Under the pieces are notes generated by a model. It did no database searches and had not been told where the DNA came from. It was given only the letters and a program-made list of their open reading frames with translations. The position numbers and the translations under genes are program-made. 18,117 nucleotides of DNA, from contig JAPTJF010000724.1 in the NCBI GenBank assembly GCA_029339195.1, forward strand, positions 1 through 18,117, given 5' to 3'. Of the stretch, positions 1-9,258 are shown one piece after another. How positions within the stretch are numbered: position 1 is the stretch's first letter; each line of letters starts with the position of its first letter. Origin of the DNA: Micractinium sp. NFX-FRZ. Its lineage: Eukaryota > Chlorophyta > Trebouxiophyceae > Chlorellales > Chlorellaceae.

Positions 1-88
<88 letters not shown>
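1..88 (+). repeat. CAG trinucleotide repeat encoding polyQ
   Basis: Sixteen CAG units (2-49), one GGG, ten more CAG, then CAA CAG. All lie in the reading frame of the first gene, giving Q16-G-Q12. The repeat begins at the window edge and may be longer. Near-pure CAG suggests length polymorphism; the GGG and CAA are interruptions. Confidence 0.95.
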
Positions 89-1542
89 CCTGCACCTGCC
101 CCGGTTGATTGGGCGGAAGGCGCAGCGCTGCCAGTTGCAGTGGGGTCAGCTGTGGCAAGCGGCTGCAACTTCTCCGACCTTATTGCAGCCCTGTTTGGCC
201 TGGAGGGCACAAAGCCAGAGTACCAGGCAGCTGGGCAGGCATCGGTGGCAGCCGTGCAGCCCGTGCCGTCAGCAGCCTGGCCGCCGCCGGCGGTGCAGAT
301 ACTGGTGCAGGCAATTGCACCGGCGCTAGCCCTTATGCAGGAAGTACTGGCTGATCTCGCGCGGGCCGTCTGGGTGCAGATGACACGAACAGCCCCTATG
401 GCCGTACTTGAGCGGGCTGCAGCGTTGTTGCCAGATCTGGGCAGCATGGCCACACGAGTTGAGCGTGTGCTTGCAGGATGCGCAGAGCAGCTGCAGGTGT
501 GGCTAGCAGAGGCAGAGGGTGAGCAAGCGGCAGCGGCGGCAGCACGCACTATCCAGCTGGCAGCATTCCGGGCGGCACTCCAGGTGATGCGCATGCCACG
601 CCAGATGGCATGCCTGCTGTCGGATGCGGCTGCGCAGGGCACCCTGCGGCCAATCTTCCAGGCAAGTGGCCCAGCTGCGCTTCGTTGAGCGCCCCGCCTG
701 TGCTTTCGTCAGTGGGCCAACTGTGCCACTGGCACTGCTGTGCCACAGCCGTCCACAAGGCATGCATGCGGTTCCACCAAGCTCTGCCACGTCATGCCGT
801 GGCCTGCGCTGCGCACATGCACACAGCGTGGTGCGGCAGGGGCAGTGCGGCCTGAGGAGGCGTGCAGCCGGGGCGCAGGCCGGGGGAGGGAACGGATGCC
901 GAGGGAAACAAAAGCATTCACGAGCCGGCATCGCCCTCTTGCCCTAGGGCAGGCCTGCAGGTGCCTCCCTTCCGCCTGGACAAGCTCCTCATCACCGGCC
1001 TGTGCTTGGACGTCTCAGTGCCTATTGCCCAGGTGTCAGCTGCTGCTGGCTATGTCAGGCTGCGGGCACAGCAGCTGGAGCTGGAGCTGCCCGCTGAGCT
1101 GGCAGCAAAGCATGCGCAGCAGCGCGCGCTGCGGCGGCCGTGGTGGCGCCTCTGGAAGCCGGCCCGCAAGGCTGAGGAGCATCTGCCAGCTGTGCACTTC
1201 CTGCACGTGCTGTTGCGCGCTTGCGACCGCCACGCACGGCCCGGCACACGCATGTGCATCGACGCCCCCAACTGGCAGCTGCGCACCGACGGCAACCCAA
1301 CTGCGCAGCAGCTGGCGGCAGCGCAGGCAGCGCAGCTGCTGCGGGGAGCTGTGTACGTGCCCACGAACGTAGAGGTGAAGCAGCGGCACAGCCAGCTGCA
1401 GAGCAGCGACTCCCCGGACACGGTGATGCTGTCTCAAATGAGCGGCAATCTGATCACAGCCGATACTGCATACGCGGCTGTGGCCATGACCGCGGCCCTT
1501 TCGGCTTGGGCGCTCCGGGCCGCAAGTCGGGCGCGAAGCTAG
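2..1542 (+). CDS. Unrecognised Ala/Gln-rich protein, 3' part (two exons, 5' end outside window)
   Basis: Exons 2-661 and 961-1542 join in phase 0 to give 413 residues, open at the left edge. The intron (662-960) has a GC donor, CAG|GCAAGT, and a CCTGCAG acceptor. The protein opens with Q16-G-Q12, then a Pro/Ala linker. A mostly helical Ala/Leu/Gln-rich segment follows, roughly residues 45-220 of the visible part. Exon 2 has a different texture: it starts VPPFRLDKLLITGLCLDVSV, then a basic patch with RRPWWRLWKPARK, then a charged segment. It ends in a weakly hydrophobic stretch near AVAMTAALSAWALRAA before TAG. I recognise no family. The exon call rests on the open frame, exact phase match and coding-like composition. 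The intronless alternative stops at 688, shortly after the GC donor. Two TGTAA motifs lie downstream. Confidence 0.6.
662..960 (+). other. GC-AG intron of the first gene
   Basis: The donor CAG|GCAAGTGG matches the strong consensus of GC-type donors apart from the C in place of T. The acceptor is GGCCTGCAG. Phase 0 on both sides. Without removal the frame ends at 688. The intron holds no coding-like segment that I can see. Confidence 0.6.
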
Positions 1543-2041
1543 GCTGGAATGAACAAGCGCATGCGGTGGCAGGCTGTGCCTTGATTTGTGTTCCTTCGTT
1601 CAGTGTGTCGGAATGGATGATAACTCCTGCATGCAACCCTTTCCAAGTTGGTTGTAATCTGGTGTGGATTGCCACGGTACTGGTTTTGTCGACACCAGGC
1701 TTTTGTAGTGTCGTTTGTAAGTAAATGTGCCGGCTGCGGGGGTGTGCAGAGCGGATCAAATTGGTTGGGCACGTCCCAAACTTATGCTCCCAGGGTTTCA
1801 CCACACCACATCGAGATGTGCCGCGCCGGGGTTTTGATACGCTTGGGAAGACCCAGGTACCTGGAAGACCGGCGGACACCCTGCCGCCCCCTGGCGCCAG
1901 CACAGCCCCCAACACCCCCAACACGGGCAGCACCCACTGTGTTGACGGGATGAATGATGGAAACGAAGCTCGGCCCTTTCGCCGCTTCTCGCATTCCTCA
2001 CACCATTAATCCACCGCACCAGGCACGCCCTCCGAGAGGGC
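1543..2041. other. Intergenic: 3' UTR of gene 1 and 5' region of the BTB gene
   Basis: Lower GC than the flanking exons. Contains the two TGTAA motifs, then C-rich sequence before the ATG at 2042. I see no clear TATA box, RNA gene or repeat. Confidence 0.5.
1653..1720 (+). terminator. Candidate poly(A) signals of the first gene (TGTAA at 1653-1657 and 1716-1720)
   Basis: TGTAA is the usual green-algal polyadenylation signal. Two copies lie 111 and 174 bases after the stop codon at 1542, in locally AT-richer DNA typical of 3' UTRs. Which is used cannot be told from sequence. Confidence 0.5.
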
Positions 2042-3194
2042 ATGGAGCATGGCAAGGGAGTGGAGCCGATGGGTGCCCCTGAGAGCTCCCCTGCCCAGAG
2101 GCCGGGCCAGCCTTTGGTGCTGCGCTTCCACCCCGCCTCTTTCGCCGACCTGAGCCTCAATACTTCCGACGGGGTGGAGCTGCGCGTGCACAAGGTCATC
2201 CTGGCCCAGCGCTGCAGCTTCTTTGCCGCACTGCTCGAGGACGTCGGCGGCAGCACCGCCAGCCTGCGCACCGAGGAGAGCTGGCAGCAGCTGCAGCCGC
2301 TGCTGCGCCACCTCTACCCAGCGGATCCTCAGCAGGAGCAAGTGGCAGCGGCTGCGGCTGCAAAAGACGGCACCGGGGCGGATCAGGAGGGTGCCGGCAG
2401 CGCAGAGGACGCAGCCCACTCCGCTGACCTGTCGTGCGGTGGCCGTGCCTGGCAGCCAGCCATGGCGGGTGCTGCCGACCTGCGCTCCGGCTTGGAGCTT
2501 GCTCGAAAGTATGACTGCCCCTCCCTCATGGCAGCCTGCGACGAGCTGCTGAGCGCCGACAGCTTCCGCCTGGCGCCGGGCAGGTGAGAAAGCAGCCTGC
2601 AGTTGAACCTGCCTCAAGATGCCAACGGCATTGGTGGCGAACGGGGTGGTTGTGCCCTGGGTGGCCGGCGCTTGCTTGAATGCTGCGCCCGGATTACAAT
2701 ACTTTTGCATGGCGACAGACAGTACTAGAGTTATAACAATGTAACTGCCATTGCCTGCCGTCTGGTCCCGCTAGTGGTGCAGGCCCCCCGCTGGCGGCCC
2801 CGGCGGCGAGCTGCTCGAGTGCCTGGCGTTGGCGCTCACTTACCGCCTGCCCCGCGCCACCGCCCGCTGCCAGAGCCAGCTGCTGGGCTGCCTGCCTGAT
2901 TTGGAAGCAGCCCTGAGTGGCAGCGCAGAGAGCAGGGCCTCGGCTGTGGGCAGCCTGGCACAGGCGCCCCCAGAGGCGGCTGCAGAGCTGCTGGTGCAGT
3001 TGATGCAGCTGGCGGGGCAGCAGGCGCGCCGGCTGGCAGAAAGGGAGCAGCAGCTGGCGCAGGAGGAGTCGGAGAGCAGCAAGTATCGGGCCAAGATCGA
3101 GGCGTACAGAAGGGCAGTTGACAAGCACGTGCGCGAGTTCTATGGAGCCAGCGGCATCCGAGCCGACATCCACCGCGCTGCAAGCATGCAGTGA
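2042..3194 (+). CDS. BTB/POZ-domain protein with C-terminal coiled coil
   Basis: Exons 2042-2583 and 2783-3194 give 317 residues. The intron (2584-2782) runs from CAG|GTGAGA to GGTGCAG, and the split codon becomes Arg. The N-terminal part is a BTB/POZ fold: ADLSLN (35-40), ELRVHKVILAQRCSFFAALLED (about 46-67), then a helix ending in LLRHLYP. This is the standard order of strand, HKxxL helix and dimer face. An acidic Ala-rich insertion (about 98-145) separates it from GLELARKYDCPSLMAACDELL, like the BTB/BACK junction. The tail from about residue 245 is charged and heptad-like, suggesting a coiled coil. BTB proteins form dimers and often serve as substrate adaptors for Cullin-3 ubiquitin ligases; that role here is an inference. 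The ATG at 2042 is the first in frame; the next Met is at residue 10. Confidence 0.8.
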
Positions 3195-3977
3195 AAAGCC
3201 ATCGTTTCCCGTGCCTTTCGTGCATTGAAGCAGACAAGAACGTTGCAGTGCTACTAGCAGACAACTGTACCTGTCATTGCTGGCTGTACGCCAAGAATGC
3301 AACACTTGAGAGCACGTGGTGGTTAATGGGAGTCCCAATGGCTGCTTCCAGCACAACTTCCGAAGTGTCAGCTGCTGGGACTCATGCCGTTTTTTGCTGG
3401 CATCGTGTGTGGCAGATGCACCTTCCCAGTGTGCTGTTCGACAATAGCGCTGTTGCATGACGGGCATGTGGGTGCTTAAGCCAAATGTAAGCCAGGCAGT
3501 CGCCGTAAGGCACCCACCCCATTGCCAGCAGGCAGGCAACATTCACATCCAGGGAACCAAGTCTTGCCTTGTGTGGTACACTCCATGCAAGCTGTCTGAG
3601 CCTGTCCCGCATGAACCATGCCGCCAGCTCATCGGCGCGGCGGCGGCAGCGGCAGCGTCCAGCTTCTCTCATATAACCGCCTACTGTAACTCACCACTCT
3701 TGATTCACTTGAATTACGCTGCGGCCCATCAGCTGAGCGCCTGCGAGCGGGACGCCCTTTGAACCGGTGCGTTTTCTGCACGCCCGCGATCCCTTCCTCC
3801 GCTGCTGATCAACGTGGGAGAGATGTATCAGCTTCGTGGTGGCCAGTAGCGGGGCGCTGCTGTGTCGCTCTCTTTAACTTGGCCCTTCCCTCCCTGTGCT
3901 GCCCTCCCTGTCCCCTGCAGCAACAAACGGCAGGCTCCCTGGTGCCAGAGCCGCCCGCCACACTGTCGCTGCCCGGC
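3195..3977. other. Intergenic: BTB 3' UTR, then promoter and 5' UTR of the CANIN-like gene
   Basis: No convincing coding segment. A weak TATA-like CATATAACC lies near 3669. A plausible 5' UTR intron runs from CCG|GTGCGT (3767) to CCCCTGCAG (ends 3920), which would place a short untranslated exon piece before the ATG at 3978. This is inferred only from splice-site matches. Confidence 0.4.
3486..3689 (+). terminator. Candidate poly(A) signals of the BTB gene (TGTAA at 3486-3490 and 3685-3689)
   Basis: Two TGTAA motifs lie 292 and 491 bases past the BTB stop codon, in the AT-richest stretch between the two genes. The first is the better candidate. The second sits next to a TATA-like sequence (CATATAACC, about 3669-3677) and may belong to the next gene's promoter region. 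Confidence 0.4.
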
Positions 3978-4450
3978 ATGTCTGGCGCCCGGGCAGGCGG
4001 CGGCCGCCTGAGCAGCAGCGTGGCAGGTGCCGGCGCTGCCGCCGGCGCTGCCGCCGGCGGGTCCTCTGCCATTGCCCAGCTGGACGAAATGTTCAAAAAC
4101 CTGCCAGAGTAAGTTATTATTGGGGATGGGGTAGGAGCGCAGCAGGGGGCGGGCAGCCAGCTGGCAGGGCATGGGCGGGAGCCGGCAAGGCACAAGACGA
4201 ATCAGCGGTGCTTGTGCCAGGGTGAGCGCCCACGCAGTCCATCGACCAACCTGCGCTGCCACCCCTCAAGCCGATGCTCTCACCGTGTGTTGCACTCCTT
4301 TTCCCTCCCTCTGAAGCACGTCCGCGAATCTGAGGCTGCAGTCCAGCTTGCTTGCCAAGCACCGGGAGCGCAAGCGGGCCGACGCGGCGCGCGCGGCGGC
4401 ACGGCAGCAGGTGGAGCAGGAGGCGGCCGACGACGCGGGTGGGTGCCAAA

Positions 4451-4504
<54 letters not shown>

Positions 4505-7500
4505 CCCCCCCCGATGAGATGGCTGACTGTGCGACTGACCTTCCTGCCCAGCACCCACCAGTCGTTGACCCGTGCTCTTGCAGAGGAGGAGGCGGCCGCG
4601 CGGCAGGCCACCGACAACCTGCAGGCCCTGAGGCAGCAGCTGACGCTGGGTGTGAACCTGGATGAGCTACGGGAGCACGAGGCGGTGCTGGCGGCGCTGC
4701 CAGTGCGTGACGCGGTGAGGCGGGCTCTAGTTTGTGTTTAAAAGTCAAGGTATGTGTGTCGAGTGCAGCGTGATTGGGGCGAGGCGTCCTTTTGGCGCCG
4801 CCTGTGGGCAGTGCGGTGGGTGTGTGGGCTGGGATTAGGGAGTGCAGGCTGGGAGTGCAGGCACTGCGCCCAGGGTGTATCACGCGCCACCCTCCCGCGA
4901 CCCCTTGCCTTCCGACTGCCCTCTCTATCTTCAACTTGACTTTCCCTTCCTTGCCCCACAGACGGCGGATGACGTCGATTTGGACCCAGGATACCTCGAG
5001 GCGCTGTCGGCAGCGGCAGCGGAGCTGGGGCTATCGGATGAGCTGGGGCTGGGGGTCAGCGAGCAGGCAAGTGGGGGAGGGGGCAGCGTTGGCAAGGCAT
5101 GGCACTGGCAAAAGCACAGCTGAGGTGGGGCTGTCGGATGAGCTGGGGCTGGTGCTCAACGAGCAGGCAAGCATAGCACAGTTGGGGCTGAGGAGCAGTG
5201 AGCAGGCAAGTGGGTGCAGCATGGCACAGCATAGCACAGCACCGCATAGCAAAGGATAGTGGCATGTGCGCCTGGCCTGCATGGCTTTTGGTTGTCTAGA
5301 GCCTGGTGGGCGGCAACAATCCTCCTGCCTCAGCGCAGGTGCAGCCAACGTGCGCCGCCTCTGCCTCAACTGTGATGCAGGAAGCGTTCCGCTGCGGGCT
5401 GCGCTCCGGCTTTGTGCGCACGCTGGCGCTGCAGCGTGGCACTGCCGGGCGCCCGCTGGTCTCCTCCCTGCTGGCAACGACGACCCGGGTGGGTGGCTGG
5501 GTTACGGGTGGGGCTGGCAAATGAAGGTGACGGTACGATGGCATTGCTGCCGCCACCCCCTGCTGGCAACAGTGACGTGGACAGGCGCGCAAATGTGTGA
5601 TGGGCATCAGATGTGGGGAATCCAGGCAACCCATTCCGCACCTTGCAGGGCGGATGCTGGCTGCCTGAGCCTACCGAGGCGCTTCTTACGCTCCCTGCCT
5701 CACGCTGTCTCATCTGCGCCGCCTCCCGTGCAGAGCCCAGATGCGGAGACAGCGGGCGCGGCATTTGTCGCCCTCATGTCGCTCATGGGCGACGAAGTGT
5801 GCAGCAGCACCAGCGGTGGCAGTGGTGGGGCGGCACAGGGCGAGGCGGGCGGCACCGCTGCTGCTGCGGCTGGGCTGCTGCTGGACGCGCAGCTCTGGGG
5901 CATACCGCGCACGGGCGGCAGCGGTGGGCAGGCGCAGCAGGCGGGCTGCCAGCTGGACTGCGTGCCGACGGATGAAGAGCTGCTGGCCGCTCTCAGGGAC
6001 AATGGGTATCACCCAGAGGGTGTGCCAGCTGGCAGCACAGGTGGCAGCACAGGCAGCGCTGGCGGAAGGCAGGGGCAGCAGGCGGCCGCGGCGGGGCCGG
6101 CTGGCGGGGAGCAGCGGGCGGCTGAACAGCAGCAGCTGGGGCCGCTGGTGCGTGTTCAGGCAGTGAAGCTGATCATGCACACTGCTGCCGCAGTGTGCCG
6201 CTACTGTAAGAAGGTGCGCGGGGCTTCAAGGGCCGCCCGTGTGGGTGCAGGGGGGCTGGCCAGCGTGGAACTAACTGCATCTATGTGCTTCTAAGTCCCC
6301 TAGGAGATGGCGCCTGTAACGGCTGCTCCCAAGCTTCCGCCGTCTTGCCCTGCCTCTCTTAACAACCCCAACCCCATGCGCACACACCTGCCCCACGCCC
6401 CGTCACCGCCCAACCTGCCCTCCACATCCTCCTGCCGCCTTCCTCCCCCCTGCCCGCCCTGCAGCACCCCGAAGCGGCGGCGGGCGCCCTGTCCCGAGAG
6501 GGCGTGTGCGACCTGCTGCTGGCAGCGCTGCACATGTGCCTGGACCCCGCTGCCAACCAGCTTCAGGAGCAGCTGGACGCAGGTGGGTGCGCGACCTGAC
6601 AAGAGGGGCGGGTGTGTGGCACCAGGGAGGGGTTTCCCTGCTGCCAACCAACCAGCGGGTGCTGGGCGGAGCTGCTGGGGGCGTAGCTGAGGCGGCCTAG
6701 TGTAGCCAGTTTGCCAGGCCCTCCTGCCCTCCGCTCCCTGCTTCTGACCCATCAGCTGATTGCTTTCTCCTACCTTTGTGCAGCTGCCCAGGCGCTGCTG
6801 TGGCTGCTCTCTAGTGTGGACAGACTGGTACCGTGGTACCGCAGACTGCCCTTCCTGAGTAGGCCTCTTTGCTGTGTTTCTGACCAGGTTTGGAGTCCTT
6901 CCCCTTACTCTCTGTGCAGCTATCATAGAGCTGCTGGGTGCGCTGGACGAGGCGGATTGGCAGCGCAAGCTGCCGCAGCTGGCCGACAGGGTGGCGGAGA
7001 TGGGGCCCTCCCACCGCCTGCGCCTCAGGGTGAGGGGCGGGGGAGTGGGCTGCAGCGGTGGCGGGTTGCGGGCGTCGGCTGGTCGGGCACACGGTTTTGT
7101 CTTGCCGTACCACGTATGCTCCCCGCTGCTGGTTCGCGACCCTGCTTTGGTGCCGCCCCCGCACGATGGAAGCCCGCCACACACACTGCCACAGCCCCGC
7201 CAACTGCTCCACTCGCCTTCCCCCCGCTCAACCACCCCCCGCAGTTGCTGCACAAGCTGCCGGCCGCCCACCCGCGTGGCCTGGCGCTGCGGCAATTTGC
7301 CGGCGCACTGCTGCTGGAGCGCCTGTTGCCCGTCGGCAGCAAGTACGGCTGGGCCGGGGGCCGCTCCTCCATCAACCGGCGGGATCCCGCGGCGTTGGAC
7401 CCCTCAGCGGTCATTGCTGCACAGCCCTGGTGGGTTACGCATGGGAGCGATCCCCATCCTGCGGGCCGGATCTGGCTGGGTTGACTGGTCGGCCATTTTG

Positions 7501-9258
7501 GGGCTGACCTGCCCTCATGATGGTGTCAGGTCTGGCTGGGATCGATTGGTTTTCCGTTGTGTGACTGCCCTCGTGTTTGTACCACCCTCAAAAGTCGTGC
7601 CCAAGTTTTGGTCAAGTAAAGAAGAAGGAGGGCGTGCATGTGTGGGTATGCCCCCTTCTAGTCATTGCTGTGCGTTCATTGTCGCTGCCATCCCCTGCAG
7701 GTTTGGCGATGCCAAGGGGCTGGTAGCGGCCGCTGTCAGCGGCGGCGCGCAGCCGCCCCGCGGCGGCTACGCCATTGGTGCGTCGGCGGTGGGGAGGGCG
7801 GGCGACTGGGCCCCTTTGAACCCCGGCGTCCAAATGCTTGGCAGCTGCCATCCAGCTGTGGCCGTCTGTACGCTTGGCAGCTGCCGGCCAGATGCCACAG
7901 CTCATTGGCGCTGCCCCCGTGCATGTGGCACCTGCCTGGGAACCCTCATCGGCCGTGGGACCGCCCCATCCCACCCTCCTGCCCTGCGGTCACTTGCGGC
8001 CACCTCCCTCCACAAACATGCCCCAGCGCCCCTCGGCTCGATGTTTTTGCCTCGCTCAGCCACCCGCTCCCCTCCTCTACCCACCCACCCGCGCCCCCCC
8101 TGCAGGCAGCGTGGAGCTGTTGCTCAAGGTGTGCCACCTCCTGCTGTGGCCCCACATGCTGAACTACGTGGCAGGTGCGCTGTGGCGGGCCTGGGCTCTC
8201 CTGCTTGGTTCGGCGTGCTGTTCAGCCTTGCTATTGCTCGAGCGGCGCTGTCCGTGCCTCCCCACGCGCATGCCGCTGCCCTGGTCGTCCTGCCCTCATC
8301 GCCTTGGCTGTGGGCCTGCCCTGCGGGCTCGCTGCCAGGTGCACAATTTGTCTAACCGCACACTTGGAGCTCCAAGCTGAGCTCTTTCAGGTCTTAGACC
8401 AGGCTAGATTGCGGGCGCCCTGCCATGCTCTGTTACGGCCGATCAGTGACGAACCCCTCTCCTCGACAACCCCTCCCTCAGCCCACGCACCCCCCACATC
8501 CCCTGTTTTGACACCGCCACAGGAGGGCGGTGCTTGGGCCCTCCTGCCTCCCGCCACCTCCTCGCAGCAACTTCCTCTCTTTCTAGGATGCCCGCCTGTG
8601 CCCTCCCTTCAATGTTTGCCTGCCTGCCTCTGCTCTCTGCCCCCACTTCCTGTGCAGAGGAGCCCAGCTGCCTGGGCGAGGCGTTCCTGGCCTCCTGGCA
8701 TGCCTTCCTGCGGGGCATCCAGAAGCACATCAAGAACATGCAGCCGGAGGACCAGAACGTCAAGGTGGGTGGGCAAGGATGGAAGTAACTTGGGTACTTA
8801 GGCCTCGTGGAATGCGCTGGCCACCAGCCTGGACGGCTAAGCCACCAGATATCTGATTGCCTGTCCCTGGCAGCAGCACCCCTGCTCCCCGTAGCGATCG
8901 TATCTCCTCCACCACCTCTCCACCCCGCATCACACCTTGGCAGGTTCTGGCCACCAACGTGGACCTGCTTCACTCTGCTTCCTTACCCTTACAGGAGCCC
9001 CTCTGCCCGTCTGCGCCCTGTTGTAAATATGTCCCCCCTCCCTCACCATCCCCGCCCACCAACCCATATCCACCAACACCACCCCACACCCCACTAGTAT
9101 CTCCCGAGCTGCCGCTGACAGCTGACAGCTGCAGGTACCCTGAGCTCCTGATCCTCTGTCACACCTTGTCGCCGCAGGTGCTGGCCACCAACATGGAGCT
9201 GGATTACCAGATCATGGCGGAGGGCATGCCGCAGCACGACGACGTGGTCATGCTGTGA
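3978..9258 (+). CDS. CANIN-like (SLF2/NSE6-type) SMC5/6 regulator candidate, 13 exons
   Basis: Exons: 3978-4108, 4317-4438, 4584-4714, 4962-5066, 5300-5488 (or from 5339), 5734-6213, 6465-6582, 6920-7029, 7245-7429, 7701-7777, 8106-8174, 8658-8764, 9178-9258. All phases match; 634 residues. The N-terminus holds LDEMFKNLPD, a basic/acidic coiled coil (about 52-110) and a Leu/Asp-rich stretch. A helical body follows, interrupted by Gly/Gln-rich linkers in exon 6. The order CVPTDEELLAALRDNGYHPE, LHMCLDP, EADWQRKLPQLADRV, HRLRLRLLHKLP, LALRQFAGALLLERLLP resembles, from memory of the family, the CANIN domain of SLF2/FAM178 and NSE6-like proteins, which bind SMC5/6 in DNA repair. The tail is short and acidic. 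The exon model is stronger than the family call. The exon 5 start is ambiguous: TCTAG at 5299 and GCGCAG at 5338 are both in frame. Other helical-repeat families are possible. Confidence 0.6.
4452..4512 (+). repeat. Poly-C tract in intron 2 of the CANIN-like gene
   Basis: A run of about 52 C, one G and eight more C, entirely inside the intron 4439-4583. It makes up over 40% of the intron and lies between the GTGGGT donor and the CTCTTGCAG acceptor. Its exact length is probably unreliable, since such tracts are hard to sequence. Confidence 0.95.
5067..5299 (+). other. GC-AG intron 4 of the CANIN-like gene, with duplicated donor segments
   Basis: The donor is GAGCAG|GCAAGT at 5067. The intron repeats the preceding exon end: a copy with CGGATGAGCTGGGGCTG and GAGCAGGCAAGC about 100 bases on, and a shorter copy with GTGAGCAGGCAAGTGGG near 5198. 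Each copy keeps a GC-type donor. Only the first keeps the frame; reading on meets TGA at about 5120. Confidence 0.6.
8944..9177 (+). other. Possible in-frame extension of the last exon of the CANIN-like gene
   Basis: CTTGGCAG|GTTCTGGCCACC at 8943/8944 is a near copy of the true-looking acceptor GCCGCAG|GTGCTGGCCACC at 9177/9178. The copies are 234 bases apart, a multiple of three, and the stretch between has no stop. Use of the upstream site would add 78 Pro/Ser-rich residues. I kept 9178 because the insert is low-complexity and unlike the conserved body. Confidence 0.5.
9022..9026 (+). terminator. TGTAA inside the last intron of the CANIN-like gene
   Basis: TGTTGTAAATATG is the only TGTAA I see near the 3' end of this gene; none was found between the stop at 9258 and 10170. 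It could direct intronic polyadenylation, giving a protein that ends in intron 12 (stop at 8786-8788) without the final 26 residues. Confidence 0.3.

Noticed and set aside
3759..3977. Upstream in-frame extension of CANIN-like exon 1
   Set aside because: There is no ATG in this frame before 3978, and a CCTGCAG acceptor at 3920 suggests that part of it is a 5' UTR intron.
4117..4617. Poly-Gly and poly-Pro open frames around the C tract
   Set aside because: They are products of the homopolymer; the tract sits in an intron with good splice sites on both sides.
6874..8355. A 493-codon open frame on the plus strand
   Set aside because: It runs through exons and introns of the CANIN-like gene in a shifting frame. 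Real coding segments in three different frames lie inside it, each bounded by splice sites with matching phase. Its own protein is Pro/Ser/Cys-rich noise.
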